From Streptomyces buecherae (GTDB lineage Bacteria; Actinomycetota; Actinomycetes; Streptomycetales; Streptomycetaceae), in NCBI RefSeq assembly GCF_014295035.1, contig NZ_CP060404.1, forward strand, positions 4,124,501 through 4,188,500: a stretch of 64,000 bases of DNA, given 5' to 3'. A model generated the notes under the pieces. It made no database searches. It had not been told where the DNA came from and saw only the letters and a program-made list of their open reading frames with translations. Position 1 is the first letter of the stretch, and each line of letters begins with the position of its first letter. The translations under genes and the position numbers were made by a program. Shown one piece after another: positions 32,257 through 42,641 of the stretch.

Positions 32257-32721
32257 ATGCCCACCGACACGCCCACGGCCGACGACCGCGCCATCGCACT
32301 GCTCAGCAAGGCCCGCTACGGCCGGGTCTCCGTGAGCATGCGGGCGCTGCCCTTCGTGACGGTCGCCCGGCACATCGTGGTGGACGGCCACGCGCTGCTG
32401 CGCCTGCACCGAGGCTTCGGCTACCACAGCGCCTGCGACGGCAGCGTCGTCGCCTACGGCGCGGACAACGCCGACAGCGCCCACGCCGAGGCCGCGGCCG
32501 ACGGCTCCGAGAGCGGCGCGGTCGACGTGTGGTCGGTGCAGTTCGTCGGCACCGCCCGGCTGTTCACGCCCAGCGAGGCGGAGCTGGCCCTGTTCGGCGA
32601 GGCGCCGAGCACCGCCGACGGCGTCCCGTACGACCCGGTGTACCTGCGCGTCGAGCCGCAGTTCGTCACCGTGCACCAACTGAGCGGTGTCCCTGCGCGT
32701 CGGAGCGCACACGCTGTGTGA
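32257..32721 (+). CDS. Pyridoxamine 5'-phosphate oxidase family protein (FMN/F420 split barrel)
   Basis: 154 residues. The N-terminal pattern ALLSKARYGRVSVSMRALPFVTVARHIVVDGHALLRLHRG is the opening of the split-barrel fold that binds FMN, F420 or heme; the later VWSVQFVGTARLF strand and C-terminal YLRVEPQFVTVHQLSG complete the barrel. The enzyme's reaction cannot be told from sequence. The ATG at 32257 follows AGGGTGG. Ends 16 bases before the phosphotransferase start. Confidence 0.82.
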   Translation: MPTDTPTADDRAIALLSKARYGRVSVSMRALPFVTVARHIVVDGHALLRLHRGFGYHSACDGSVVAYGADNADSAHAEAAADGSESGAVDVWSVQFVGTARLFTPSEAELALFGEAPSTADGVPYDPVYLRVEPQFVTVHQLSGVPARRSAHAV

Positions 32722-32723
32722 TC

Positions 32724-32736
32724 TACCATCTGGCGG
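32724..32736 (+). promoter_or_regulatory. -10 box for a possible leaderless phosphotransferase mRNA
   Basis: TACCAT at 32724-32729, with the GTG start eight bases after its last T. Only CGG precedes the start as a ribosome site. No good -35 is seen, so this is tentative. Confidence 0.35.
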
Positions 32737-34068
32737 GTGCCGCGCTCACCCGTTACCGCCGTCGCCGCCCGCGGGCTTGCCCCCGACGACAGTGCCGCGA
32801 CCCTGGGCCCGGGCACCCTCGCCGCCCTCCTCGGGCGCTACCCGGCCCTCGGAGAACCGCTCTCCTGCCGGCCGCTGACCGAGGGGTTGCTCAACCGTGG
32901 CTACCGCCTCACCACCACCCGCGGCCGGTACTTCCTCAAGCACCACCTCGACGGTGACCAGGCGGCCATCGCCCGCCAGCACCGCGCCACGCTGCGACTG
33001 GCCGGGCTCGGGGTGCCCGTCGCGCCGCCGGTGGCCGCCGCCGACGGCAGCACCGTCACCGTCGTCGGCGGGCGCTGCTACGCCCTGCACCCCTGGATCG
33101 ACGGCACCCACCGCGACGGCGGCGACCTGACCGGCCCGCAGAGCCGTCGGCTCGGCAGGCTGCTCGGCGTCGTCCACGTCTGCCTCGACCGCGTCATGCG
33201 CGCCGAGCCCACCCCGCACCCGGCCACCCCCGCGCCCCCGGCCACCCCCGCGCCCGCGCCCCCTGCCGCCCCCGCGCCCGAGACCGTCCCGGCCCGCGCC
33301 CCGGAGCGCGCGCCGTCGTGGGCCGCGCCACCGCCGAGCCGCCCCGAACCCTTTGCCCCGCGGCTGCTGCCCGGGCCCCGTTCGGCGTCCCCGTCGCCGA
33401 CACCGCTGCCGTGCAACCCGGCGCACGCCGCGCACGTGTCGCCCGGGCCCACGCCGTCGCCCGCGCCGTGGATGGGGGCGCCGCCCGGCTCGCCGGTCGC
33501 GGCCGACCCCGCCGAGACCTTCGCCCTCATCGACGACCTGCTCGCGCTGGCCCGCCGCCGGTGTCCGCGCGACGCGTTCGACGAGCTGGCCGAGCACCGC
33601 CTCATCGAGCGCCGCGCGCTCATCGAACGCCACGCCCACCGCCGCCCGACCCCCGCCACGACGCCCGTGTCGGGCTGGGTGCACGGCGACTTCCACCCGC
33701 TCAACCTGCTCTACCGAGGCACCGAACCGGCGGCGATCGTGGACTGGGACCGGCTCGGCGTCCAGCCGCGCGCCGAGGAGGCGGTACGGGCCGCCGCGAT
33801 CTTCTTCGTCCGCCCCGGCGGCACCCTCGCGCTGGCCAAGGTCCGCCCGTACGCCCGCGGCTACCGCGCCGCGACCGGCGCGAGCCCGCAGGAGCTGGCC
33901 GCCGCCGTGCACCGGGTGTGGTGGGAGCGGCTGAACGACTTCTGGATACTCCGCTGGCGCTACCAGCGCGGCGACCACCGGGCCGACCCGCAGTTCCCCG
34001 CCGTGGCCGCCCTGGCCGTCTGGTGGACGAGCCGCTACGAGGCGGTACGCGCGGCCTTCTGCGAGTGA
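32737..34068 (+). CDS. Phosphotransferase family protein (aminoglycoside phosphotransferase fold)
   Basis: 443 residues from a GTG. N-lobe with RYFLKHHLDGD (Lys for ATP) and C-lobe with the catalytic VHGDFHPLNLLY near 315 and the metal-binding Asp of AIVDWDRLGV. About 100 residues (155-255) between the lobes are an Ala/Pro-rich low-complexity insertion; without it the length (about 340) fits the APH/choline kinase family. Substrate unknown; resistance should not be assumed. Convergent with the kinase gene beyond. Confidence 0.8.
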   Translation: MPRSPVTAVAARGLAPDDSAATLGPGTLAALLGRYPALGEPLSCRPLTEGLLNRGYRLTTTRGRYFLKHHLDGDQAAIARQHRATLRLAGLGVPVAPPVAAADGSTVTVVGGRCYALHPWIDGTHRDGGDLTGPQSRRLGRLLGVVHVCLDRVMRAEPTPHPATPAPPATPAPAPPAAPAPETVPARAPERAPSWAAPPPSRPEPFAPRLLPGPRSASPSPTPLPCNPAHAAHVSPGPTPSPAPWMGAPPGSPVAADPAETFALIDDLLALARRRCPRDAFDELAEHRLIERRALIERHAHRRPTPATTPVSGWVHGDFHPLNLLYRGTEPAAIVDWDRLGVQPRAEEAVRAAAIFFVRPGGTLALAKVRPYARGYRAATGASPQELAAAVHRVWWERLNDFWILRWRYQRGDHRADPQFPAVAALAVWWTSRYEAVRAAFCE

Positions 34069-34167
34069 GCCACGCCCACGGCCGGACGGGAGCGCGCGCG
34101 TGGCCAGCTCAGACCAGGTCCGGTCAGGACAGGCCGCCGTGGCCGTACGAGCGGCCCCGCACGCGGC

Positions 34168-34217
34168 GGCGGCGCGGTCCGTACGCCCCCTGTCGGGGAG
34201 GTACGGGCCGCGCCGCC
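34168..34217. terminator. Long bidirectional hairpin between convergent genes
   Basis: GGCGGCGCGG (34168-34177) with CCGCGCCGCC (34208-34217), an inner CCGTAC/GTACGG stem, and a CCCC...GGGG tip. Serves the phosphotransferase (plus) and the Ser/Thr kinase (minus). Confidence 0.8.
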
Positions 34218-34277
34218 GTGCCGTCGTGTGCCGGGCCGGGTGGGCCAGGTGGACCGGGCGGGCCGGGGGTGGGCCGG

Positions 34278-35906
<1,629 letters not shown>

Positions 35907-36109
35907 CAGTCCTCGCCGTCGTTTCTATCCACTCACACGGGCTAGGGTTCCCCAGGCCAGCGGCTGGGGTCGTACTTCGCTAAGGCACGCTACAGGCTCC
36001 GAGCGGCCCACCGGTTCGTGATGGACCGGCCATCAAACCTGTTTCGGGCGGAGCCTGGCAAATCACGTGACGGCTTCTTGCGCATCCGGTCACGGAACGG
36101 GCACGCGGC

Positions 36110-36137
36110 TTGACGTGTCGGCCCCCTGGGGCAGACT
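36110..36137 (+). promoter_or_regulatory. Vegetative-type promoter for the PASTA kinase gene
   Basis: TTGACG (36110-36115), 16 bases, CAGACT (36132-36137); predicted start near 36144, about 70 bases before the ATG at 36213. The 306-base divergent region holds nothing else clear. Confidence 0.5.
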
Positions 36138-36212
36138 TGGCCGAGATATAGGGATCAACGGGCGTGTGAAATGCCCAATGGCCAGGGCAGTGCGCCAAGG
36201 GGGAAGTACACG

Positions 36213-37874
36213 ATGAGCCAGCACGGCGCACAGGGCCGCTACCAGGGCCACTCCATCGCCGGCGGGCGCTACCAGCTCCAAGACCTCCTGGGCGAGGGCG
36301 GAATGGCCTCCGTGCACCTCGCGTACGACACGGCCCTGGACCGCCAGGTGGCCATCAAAACCCTGCACACCGAACTCGGCCGAGAGCAGTCGTTCCGCGA
36401 ACGTTTCCGTCGCGAGGCCCAGGCCGTCGCCAAGCTGTCACACACCAACATCGTCTCGGTCTTCGACACCGGCGAGGACGAGCTCGACGGTGGCCTGATG
36501 CCGTACATCGTCATGGAGTACGTCGAGGGCCAGCCGCTGCGCTCGGTGCTCGACACGGACGTGCGGCAGTACGGCGCGATGCCCGCCGACAAGGCGTTGA
36601 AGATCACGGCGGACGTGCTCGCGGCGCTCGAGGTCAGCCACGAGATGGGCCTGGTGCACCGCGACATCAAGCCCGGCAACGTGATGATGACCAAGCGCAA
36701 TGTGGTCAAGGTCATGGACTTCGGCATCGCCCGCGCCATGCAGTCGGGCGTCACCTCGATGACCCAGACCGGCATGGTCGTCGGCACCCCGCAGTACCTC
36801 TCCCCCGAGCAGGCGCTCGGCCGTGGCGTGGACGCCCGCTCAGACCTGTACTCGGTCGGCATCATGCTCTTCGAGCTGGCCACGGGGCGGCTGCCGTTCG
36901 ACGCGGACTCGCCGCTGGCCATCGCGTACGCGCACGTGCAGGAGGAGCCGGTCGCCCCGTCGACCGTCAACCGCTCGCTGACGCCGGCCATGGACGCGCT
37001 CGTGGCCCGCGCGCTGAAGAAGAACCCGAACGAGCGCTTCCCCACCGCGGAGGCGATGCGCGACGAGTGCGCGCGCATCCTCGGCAGCGGCCAGTCCGGC
37101 GCCGCCCCCGCGGTGATCACCGGCGGCGGCCCGCAGCGCAGCGGTGCCGGCGTCGGCTCGGCGGTCTTCCCGCCCGTCGACCAGCAGGCGGCGCAGACCC
37201 CCGCCCAGCACAGCGTGCAGACCCCGTACCAGCCGCCCCAGCAGGCCGGTTACCAGAGCGGCGGCTTCGGCCCGTCCACGCCGCCGCCCGGCCCGTACGC
37301 GCCGCAGCAGGCCGGCTACCCGAGCCCGACCCCGGCCCCGTCTCCGTACCAGGCCGGCGGCCCCAGCACCCCGCCCCCGTACGCCACCACGCCGGGCCAC
37401 GCGGCCGGTGGCGGTGGGCAGGGCGGTGACGGCGGCAGCAAGAAGGTCATCATCAGCTCGGCCGTGGTGGCGGCGGTCGCGATCATCGCCGTGATCGTCG
37501 CCTTCGCGCTCAAGGGCGGCGGCGGTGACGACGGCGGCAAGGAGGAGCAGGCCAAGCCGACCCAGGAGGCCACGACGGCGGCCGGCTTCAAGGAAGGCGA
37601 CAAGACCAAGACCATCGACCCGGAGAAGTGCACCGAGGCGTACGACGCCCCGGACAAGCCGGGCTCGTTCATCATGCCGGAGTTCCAGTACCTCTACATC
37701 GACTCGGTGAAGAACTGCCTCAAGAAGGCGGGCTGGAAGTACGAGGTCGTCCCGATGAACGAGAACACCTGGGGCAAGGGCACCGTCATGGAGTACACCT
37801 TCGACAAGCGCGAGCCCTTCGACCCGGACGAGGACAAGGTCGAGCTGACGGTCTCGACGGGCAACCCGGAGTAG
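36213..37874 (+). CDS. Membrane Ser/Thr protein kinase with C-terminal PASTA-like domain
   Basis: 553 residues. The ATG at 36213 has AAGGGGGAAG; an upstream ATG at 36171 lacks a site. Kinase domain: LGEGGMASVH, VAIKTLHTELG, HRDIKPGNVMM, MDFGIARAM, GTPQYLSPEQA. Juxtamembrane Gln/Pro/Tyr/Gly linker about 300-405, transmembrane helix 410-433 (IISSAVVAAVAIIAVIVAFAL), then an extracellular domain of about 80 residues with one PASTA-like unit (YIDSVKNCLKKAGWKYEVVP) instead of the usual three or four in PknB. Likely senses cell-wall precursors. Its catalytic domain closely resembles the divergent kinase, suggesting duplication. Confidence 0.9.
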   Translation: MSQHGAQGRYQGHSIAGGRYQLQDLLGEGGMASVHLAYDTALDRQVAIKTLHTELGREQSFRERFRREAQAVAKLSHTNIVSVFDTGEDELDGGLMPYIVMEYVEGQPLRSVLDTDVRQYGAMPADKALKITADVLAALEVSHEMGLVHRDIKPGNVMMTKRNVVKVMDFGIARAMQSGVTSMTQTGMVVGTPQYLSPEQALGRGVDARSDLYSVGIMLFELATGRLPFDADSPLAIAYAHVQEEPVAPSTVNRSLTPAMDALVARALKKNPNERFPTAEAMRDECARILGSGQSGAAPAVITGGGPQRSGAGVGSAVFPPVDQQAAQTPAQHSVQTPYQPPQQAGYQSGGFGPSTPPPGPYAPQQAGYPSPTPAPSPYQAGGPSTPPPYATTPGHAAGGGGQGGDGGSKKVIISSAVVAAVAIIAVIVAFALKGGGGDDGGKEEQAKPTQEATTAAGFKEGDKTKTIDPEKCTEAYDAPDKPGSFIMPEFQYLYIDSVKNCLKKAGWKYEVVPMNENTWGKGTVMEYTFDKREPFDPDEDKVELTVSTGNPE

Positions 37875-37926
37875 GCCCGGAGCAGACTCCGAGCAGACCC
37901 CGAGCAGCCAGCGCCGAACGCCCGGC

Positions 37927-37966
37927 ACGACGGCCCCCCGACCCGAGCGGTCGCGGGGGCCGTCGT
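37927..37966 (+). terminator. Hairpin after PASTA kinase
   Basis: ACGACGGCCCCC (37927-37938) pairs with GGGGGCCGTCGT (37955-37966). The spacer to 38178 contains TCG/GGCGTCG-rich low-complexity DNA and no gene. Confidence 0.75.
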
Positions 37967-38178
37967 CGTCGCGGGGCTCTGGGGTCGCGTGTTGATGGCG
38001 TCGGGCCGATGGCGTCGCGCGGGTCGCTGGCGTCCGGGGCGAGGTTGTGCGAGCGGGCCCCGGTGGCCGGGCGGCGCACGCGCGAGGCGCGTGGCGTACA
38101 TCGGTACGCCACGCGCCCTGGGGTGTGTGGGGTGGGGGGTGAGGGGCGAAAGGTCAGAGGGGCGGGGGGCCAGAGGGC

Positions 38179-38742
38179 TTAGAGGTAGGGGCCGGAGCGG
38201 GCCCCGCCGGGGGGCTGCGGACCCTCTTCCTCGTCCCCGCCGCCCATGCCCGGCGGCAGCGCCCTGCGCATCTGCTCCAACTGCGCGCGCGCCGCCATCT
38301 GCTGGGCGAACAGCGCGGTCTGGATGCCGTGGAAGAGGCCCTCCAGCCAGCCGACCAACTGAGCCTGCGCGATGCGCAGTTCCGCCTCGGTGGGGACCGT
38401 CTCGTCCGTGAAGGGCAGGGAGATCCGTTCCAGCTCCTCGATCAGCTCCGGCGCGAGACCGTCCTCAAGCTCCTTGACGGAGCTGGAGTGGATCTCCTTC
38501 AGCCGAACCCGGCTCGCCTCGTCCAGAGGCGCCGCCCTGACCTCCTCCAGAAGCTGCTTGATCATGCTGCCGATGCGCATGACCTTCGCCGGCTGCTCGA
38601 CCATGTCCGTCACGGGCATCTCGCGCGCGTCGTCGCCGCCGCCGCCTTCTTGGGAGCCGGCACTGCCGAGAGCCATCCCGTCCGGACCGACGACCAGGAC
38701 GTGCGGGCTCTCCTGCGACCGTTCGTTCATCGGCTGGTTCAT
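38179..38742 (-). CDS. bpa: Bacterial proteasome activator Bpa/PafE
   Basis: 187 residues. Ring-forming activator that opens the 20S proteasome gate without ATP. Central helical region from VTDMVEQPAKVMRIGSMIKQLLEEVRAAPLD to WLEGLFHGIQTALFAQQMAARAQLEQM matches the DUF2587/Bpa four-helix core. The C-terminus ends in G-P-Y-L, the HbYX-like docking motif (mycobacterial PafE ends GQYL), preceded by a disordered Gly/Pro/Glu tail. The ATG at 38742 has GGGAG; two in-frame ATGs lie upstream. No proteasome genes are in the window. Confidence 0.92.
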   Translation of the reverse strand: MNQPMNERSQESPHVLVVGPDGMALGSAGSQEGGGGDDAREMPVTDMVEQPAKVMRIGSMIKQLLEEVRAAPLDEASRVRLKEIHSSSVKELEDGLAPELIEELERISLPFTDETVPTEAELRIAQAQLVGWLEGLFHGIQTALFAQQMAARAQLEQMRRALPPGMGGGDEEEGPQPPGGARSGPYL

Positions 38743-38808
38743 GACTCCCATTGTTCCGTACGACACGCCGAACGGCCGGTGCGGGGGCGGGCTCCGGCCA
38801 CCGCCAGC

Positions 38809-40002
38809 TCAGCGCCGGCGCAGGCGGAGGCCGAAGTACGCGAGGCCGAGGCCGGTGAGCGCCATGCCCGTACCGAGCGGCAGGACGCGCATGACCCGGT
38901 CGCCCGGTTCGGCGGCGCTCTCCCCGCCCGTGGCGCCGTCGGGCGCCGTCCCCGGTCCGGCCCCCGCGGGGCGCCCCCCGCCGCCCGTGCCGTCCGCCTC
39001 ACCCGACGACAGCAGCGGCACCGGTGGGTGGCCGGGCAGACCCCAGCCGTAGCCGTACGGGGGGCGCCCCGCCTCCGCGTGGTCGCGCGACCCGCCCCAG
39101 GGCGGCCGGCCCTCGGGCGGGGCCGGCCCGACGGACGCGTCGCCCGGGGCGGAGGACGCGGAACCGGGCGGCGCCGTCGACGCCGCGTCCCGGCCGGTGG
39201 ACGGTGCGGCGGAGGCGTCGGGGGACGAGCGGCCGTCGGAGGGCGCGGCGGAGGCGTCGCCGTCGCCCGCGTCGCCGTCGTTCGCGTCGCCGTCCCCCTC
39301 GTCCGCGTCGCCGTCCGGGTCGTTCGGGTCGCCGGGGTCGCGGCCGTCCGCGTGGCCCTCGTCGTGGCCGGTGCCGTGGTCAGTGCCCTGGTCGGGGTCG
39401 GGGTCGGGGCCGGTGTCGGGGTCGGTCTGGTCGGCCGGGTCGCGGCCCGGCTCGTGGTCGGGGTCCGGGCGGGCGGCGTCGCCGTGTTCGGAGGGGGCCG
39501 GGCGCTCGTGGCCGGGCGGGCGGTCCGGGCCGGTGGGGTCACCCGGTCGGACGGAGGTGGCCGAGCCGTTCCCCAGGCCGTCGAGCGGGACCACGCGGCC
39601 GGGGTGGGCGCGCCCCTCGCCCGGGCCGTTGCCCGCGAGCCGGCCGCCGGACGGCTCGGGTGGCCCGGCGGGCAGCGCGTGCCCGGGCGACACGGGCCCC
39701 GACACCGCGATGACCAGTGCGCACACCCCGCCCAGCAGCCACCCGCCCCGCCGGACGACACCGGCGGGGCGGGGTGCGGTCGGGGGGCGGAGCGCCTCCG
39801 TGCAGGGGCGTCCGCCGCTCGCGGAGCCGGGGGTGGGGCCGGGGGCGGTGGCGGCGGCCGGGGGGCGGGTGCTGGCGGTGGCGCGGGGAGAGCGGGCGCT
39901 GGTGGTCGCGCGCGGGGAGCGGGTGCTGGTGGTGGCGCGCGGGGGGCTGACTGGCCGGGGAACGTCTTCGCGTCGTGAACGGTGCCGGTGCGCTGAGACC
40001 AC
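38809..40002 (-). CDS. Repetitive secreted/membrane protein of unknown function
   Basis: 397 residues from a GTG with GAAGGGA. A long basic Thr/Ser/Arg/Pro N-terminus (1-85) precedes a hydrophobic helix (about 88-108, GGWLLGGVCALVIAVSG), then about 240 residues of Asp/Pro/Gly/Thr/His-rich repeats (DPDTGPDPDPDQ, DGDADEGDGDAND) and a C-terminal helix ending in Arg-Arg-Arg after LPLGTG. The C-terminal layout (LP motif, hydrophobic helix, basic tail) recalls sortase substrates, but LPLGTG has one residue too many for LPxTG. Acidic repeats suggest a cell-wall or calcium-binding role by analogy only. Confidence 0.6.
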   Translation of the reverse strand: MVSAHRHRSRREDVPRPVSPPRATTSTRSPRATTSARSPRATASTRPPAAATAPGPTPGSASGGRPCTEALRPPTAPRPAGVVRRGGWLLGGVCALVIAVSGPVSPGHALPAGPPEPSGGRLAGNGPGEGRAHPGRVVPLDGLGNGSATSVRPGDPTGPDRPPGHERPAPSEHGDAARPDPDHEPGRDPADQTDPDTGPDPDPDQGTDHGTGHDEGHADGRDPGDPNDPDGDADEGDGDANDGDAGDGDASAAPSDGRSSPDASAAPSTGRDAASTAPPGSASSAPGDASVGPAPPEGRPPWGGSRDHAEAGRPPYGYGWGLPGHPPVPLLSSGEADGTGGGGRPAGAGPGTAPDGATGGESAAEPGDRVMRVLPLGTGMALTGLGLAYFGLRLRRR

Positions 40003-40170
40003 GTCCGCGTCCCTTCGGTCCCGTCATCCATCGACTGACGGTCCCAGCGTCACACGGGGCGACATGTCCGGCATCTTGGGTTACGGAGCGGCGTGACGTG
40101 ACCGTGTGACGCGGCCGTGCGACGGACGGGACGACCGGGAGCCCAGGGCTCGGAGGCCCCGGACGCCCCG

Positions 40171-40218
40171 GGCGTCACGGCGTCACGGCGTCACGGCGTC
40201 ACGGCGTCACGGCGTCAG
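40171..40218 (+). repeat. Tandem 8-bp repeat GGCGTCAC (six units)
   Basis: Five perfect copies and one with a single change, running into the 3' end of the quinone oxidoreductase gene; the stop (40207-40209) lies in the fifth unit. A period of 8 is not codon-neutral, so slippage inside the gene part would alter the C-terminus. Confidence 0.85.
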
Positions 40219-41187
40219 CAGGACCTTGCCGACGTGGGCGCTGCCCTCGATCACGCGGTGGGCCTCGGCGGCCTGGTGCATGGGCAGCGTCCGGTCCACC
40301 ACGGCCCGTACCCGGCCGCTCTCGATCAGCGGCCACACGTGTTCCCGTACCGCCGCGACGATCGACGCCTTCTCGGCCAGCGGGCGCCCGCGCAGCGACG
40401 TCGCGGCCACCGCGCCTCGCTTGCCGAGCAGCGTGCCGAGGTTCAGCTCGCCCTTCACGCCGCCCTGGAGGCCGATGATCGCGAGCCGACCGTTGATGGC
40501 GAGCGCCCGTACGTTCGCGTCCAGGTACTTCGCGCCGACGATGTCGAGGATGACGTCCGCGCCCGCGCCGCCCGTCGCGGCGCGCAGCTCGGTGACGAAG
40601 TCCTGCTCCCGGTAGTTGATCAGCACGTCGGCGCCCAACTCCGCGCACGCGGCCAACTTCTGCTCGCTGCCGGCCGTGACGGCGACCGTGGCGCCCACCG
40701 CCTTCGCGAGCTGGATGGCCATCGTGCCGATGCCGCTGGAGCCGCCGTGCACCAGCAGCGTCTCGCCGGGGCGGAGGTGAGAAATCATGAACACGTTGGA
40801 CCAAACGGTGGATACCACCTCCGGCAGGGCCGCCGCCGTGACGACGTCCATCCCGGCCGGCACGGGCAGCACCTGTCCGCTCGGCACCGCGACCTTCTCC
40901 GCGTACCCGCCGCCGCTCAGCAGCGCGCACACCTCGTCGCCGACCGCCCAGCCGCCGCCTCCGCCGGGGCCGACGGCGACGACGCGGCCGGAGCACTCCA
41001 GCCCCGGGTACGGCGACGCGCCGGGCGGCGGGTCGTAGAAGCCCTGCCGTTGCAGCACGTCGGCGCGGTTGACGGCGCTGGCCGCCACCTCGACGAGTAC
41101 CTCTCCCTCGGCGGGCTCGGGATCGGGAACCTCGGCCCAGACGAGGGCCTCGGGTCCGCCTGGCTCTGGGACGGTGATCGCACGCAT
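40207..41187 (-). CDS. NAD(P)H quinone oxidoreductase (zinc-free MDR family)
   Basis: 326 residues. MDR fold of the QOR/PIG3 type: MRAITVPEPGGPEALVW start, SAVNRADVLQRQGFYDPPPGASPYPGLECSG near 45-75, cofactor motif LLVHGGSSGIGTMAIQLAKAVGA near 150, C-terminal HRVIEGSAHVGKVLL. PIG3-like members lack the zinc ligands and reduce quinones with NADPH. The ATG at 41187 fits family length. It ends in the 8-bp tandem repeat. No linked pathway genes. Confidence 0.9.
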   Translation of the reverse strand: MRAITVPEPGGPEALVWAEVPDPEPAEGEVLVEVAASAVNRADVLQRQGFYDPPPGASPYPGLECSGRVVAVGPGGGGGWAVGDEVCALLSGGGYAEKVAVPSGQVLPVPAGMDVVTAAALPEVVSTVWSNVFMISHLRPGETLLVHGGSSGIGTMAIQLAKAVGATVAVTAGSEQKLAACAELGADVLINYREQDFVTELRAATGGAGADVILDIVGAKYLDANVRALAINGRLAIIGLQGGVKGELNLGTLLGKRGAVAATSLRGRPLAEKASIVAAVREHVWPLIESGRVRAVVDRTLPMHQAAEAHRVIEGSAHVGKVLLTP

Positions 41188-41585
41188 GCACGCGAGGCTA
41201 CCCGCGCCGGCCACTCCCACTCGGGCCACGCCACGGGCGGATATGGACGGCGGGACGACCGTGGGCGGCGGAACAGCCGTGGATGGCCGTGGGCGGCCGA
41301 GGATGACCGTGGGCTCTCCGAACGCCGGGCAGTACGCCGGGCAGGGGCGGGGGCTGGCGGGCTCACCAGCCCGCGCGGGCTGACGGGTTCGCGGGGGCGG
41401 CCCGGGCCGCCACCGCTGACGGCCGTGGCGCACCGCCGGCCCTGGCTCACCGCGCGTCCGGGCTCACCGCGCGTCCGGGCTCACCGCGGGTCCGGGCTCG
41501 CTGGCCGCCCGGGTCAGCTCACTGGCTGGCCGGGGTCGCTCGCTCCCCGCCCCGACCGGGCTCGCCGGCCGCCCGGGCTGGGCGG
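41188..41585. other. Gene-free spacer with a 3 x 17-bp tandem repeat
   Basis: GGCTCACCGCGCGTCCG occurs at 41444-41460 and 41461-41477 and with one change at 41478-41494. The rest is G-rich, with repeated CCGTGGGCGG/CCGTGGATGG motifs around 41255-41310. No gene is supported. Confidence 0.55.
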
Positions 41586-42641
41586 TCACTCGGCCGCGGG
41601 GCGGGCGCGTACGACGACGATCAGCCGGTCGGTGGCCTGCAACGGGCTCGCCTCCGGGTCGTCGTAACCCAGCAGTCGATGGCCGCGCAGCACCGTCACC
41701 ACCAGGTCGTCCGTCTCCCGGACCTGCTTGCCGACCTCCGACTTGACCACCGGGCGCTCGATCAGATCGAGGCCGCTGCCCTGCTGGATGAGGTCCTCCA
41801 TCACGGCGCCCGCGCTCGGGCTGTGCACGGACAGGCCGAGCAACCGACCGGCCGCGCTGGCGCTGGTGATCACCGCGTCCGCGCCGGACTGCTTCAGCAG
41901 CGGCGCGTTCTCCTCCTCGCGGACGGCGGCCACGATGGTGGCGTTCTTGTTCAACTGCCGCGCCGTGAGCGTGACCAGCACCGCCGTGTCGTCGCGCTGG
42001 GTGGCGATCACGAACTGGCTGGCCCGCTGCCCCTCCGCCCGCAGCAACACGTCGCTGCGGGTCGCGTCGCCGACGACGCCGGCGAACCCCTCGGCGTTGG
42101 CCGTCTCGATCACCTTGTGGTTCGGGTCCACCACCACGACCTGGTCCTTTCGCAGCCCCGTCGCACACAGCGTCTGCACGGCAGAGCGCCCCTTGGTGCC
42201 GAAACCGACGACGATGGTGTGGTCGCGCAAGGCGCTCCTCCAACGGTTGAGACGGAACTGCTCGCGGGTGCGCTCGGTGAGCACCTCCAGCGTGGTACCG
42301 ACCAGGATGATCAGGAACAGCACGCGCAGCGGCGTGATCAGCAGCACGTTGGTGAGCCTGGCGCCGTCGCTGTGCGGAACGATGTCGCCGTACCCGGTGG
42401 TCGACAACGTGACGGTCGAGTAGTAGACGGAGTCGAGGAAGTCGACGGCGCCGTCGGCGTTGTCGTGGTACCCCTCGCGATCCAGGTAGACCAGCAACAC
42501 CGTGGTGACCATCACGAAGAGCGCGATCAGCAACCGCCGCCCCACCTGCCGCAGCGGCCCCGCCGGAAAGCGCGGCAACTGCACGTGGTGGGAGACGGGT
42601 TCTTGGTTACGCGCTGCCGTGTCCTGCGAGGGCAGCTTCAC
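41586..42641 (-). CDS. Two-helix potassium channel with RCK (TrkA-N) domain
   Basis: 351 residues from a GTG. TM1 about 37-52, pore loop with selectivity filter TTGYGD at 81-86, TM2 about 95-118, then a cytoplasmic RCK domain starting at HTIVVGFGTKGRSAVQTL with the Rossmann acidic strand VVVVDPN, and a TrkA-C-like end. This is the MthK/Kch architecture; the RCK domain would gate K+ flow in response to Ca2+ or nucleotide. Its start overlaps the moeA stop by GTGA, so it is translationally coupled to molybdopterin genes, an unexpected partnership. Confidence 0.9.
   Translation of the reverse strand: MKLPSQDTAARNQEPVSHHVQLPRFPAGPLRQVGRRLLIALFVMVTTVLLVYLDREGYHDNADGAVDFLDSVYYSTVTLSTTGYGDIVPHSDGARLTNVLLITPLRVLFLIILVGTTLEVLTERTREQFRLNRWRSALRDHTIVVGFGTKGRSAVQTLCATGLRKDQVVVVDPNHKVIETANAEGFAGVVGDATRSDVLLRAEGQRASQFVIATQRDDTAVLVTLTARQLNKNATIVAAVREEENAPLLKQSGADAVITSASAAGRLLGLSVHSPSAGAVMEDLIQQGSGLDLIERPVVKSEVGKQVRETDDLVVTVLRGHRLLGYDDPEASPLQATDRLIVVVRARPAAE

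Noticed and set aside
32737..34068. Aminoglycoside resistance gene
   Set aside because: The fold is shared by many small-molecule kinases, and no resistance-specific motif or context is visible; kept as a generic phosphotransferase.
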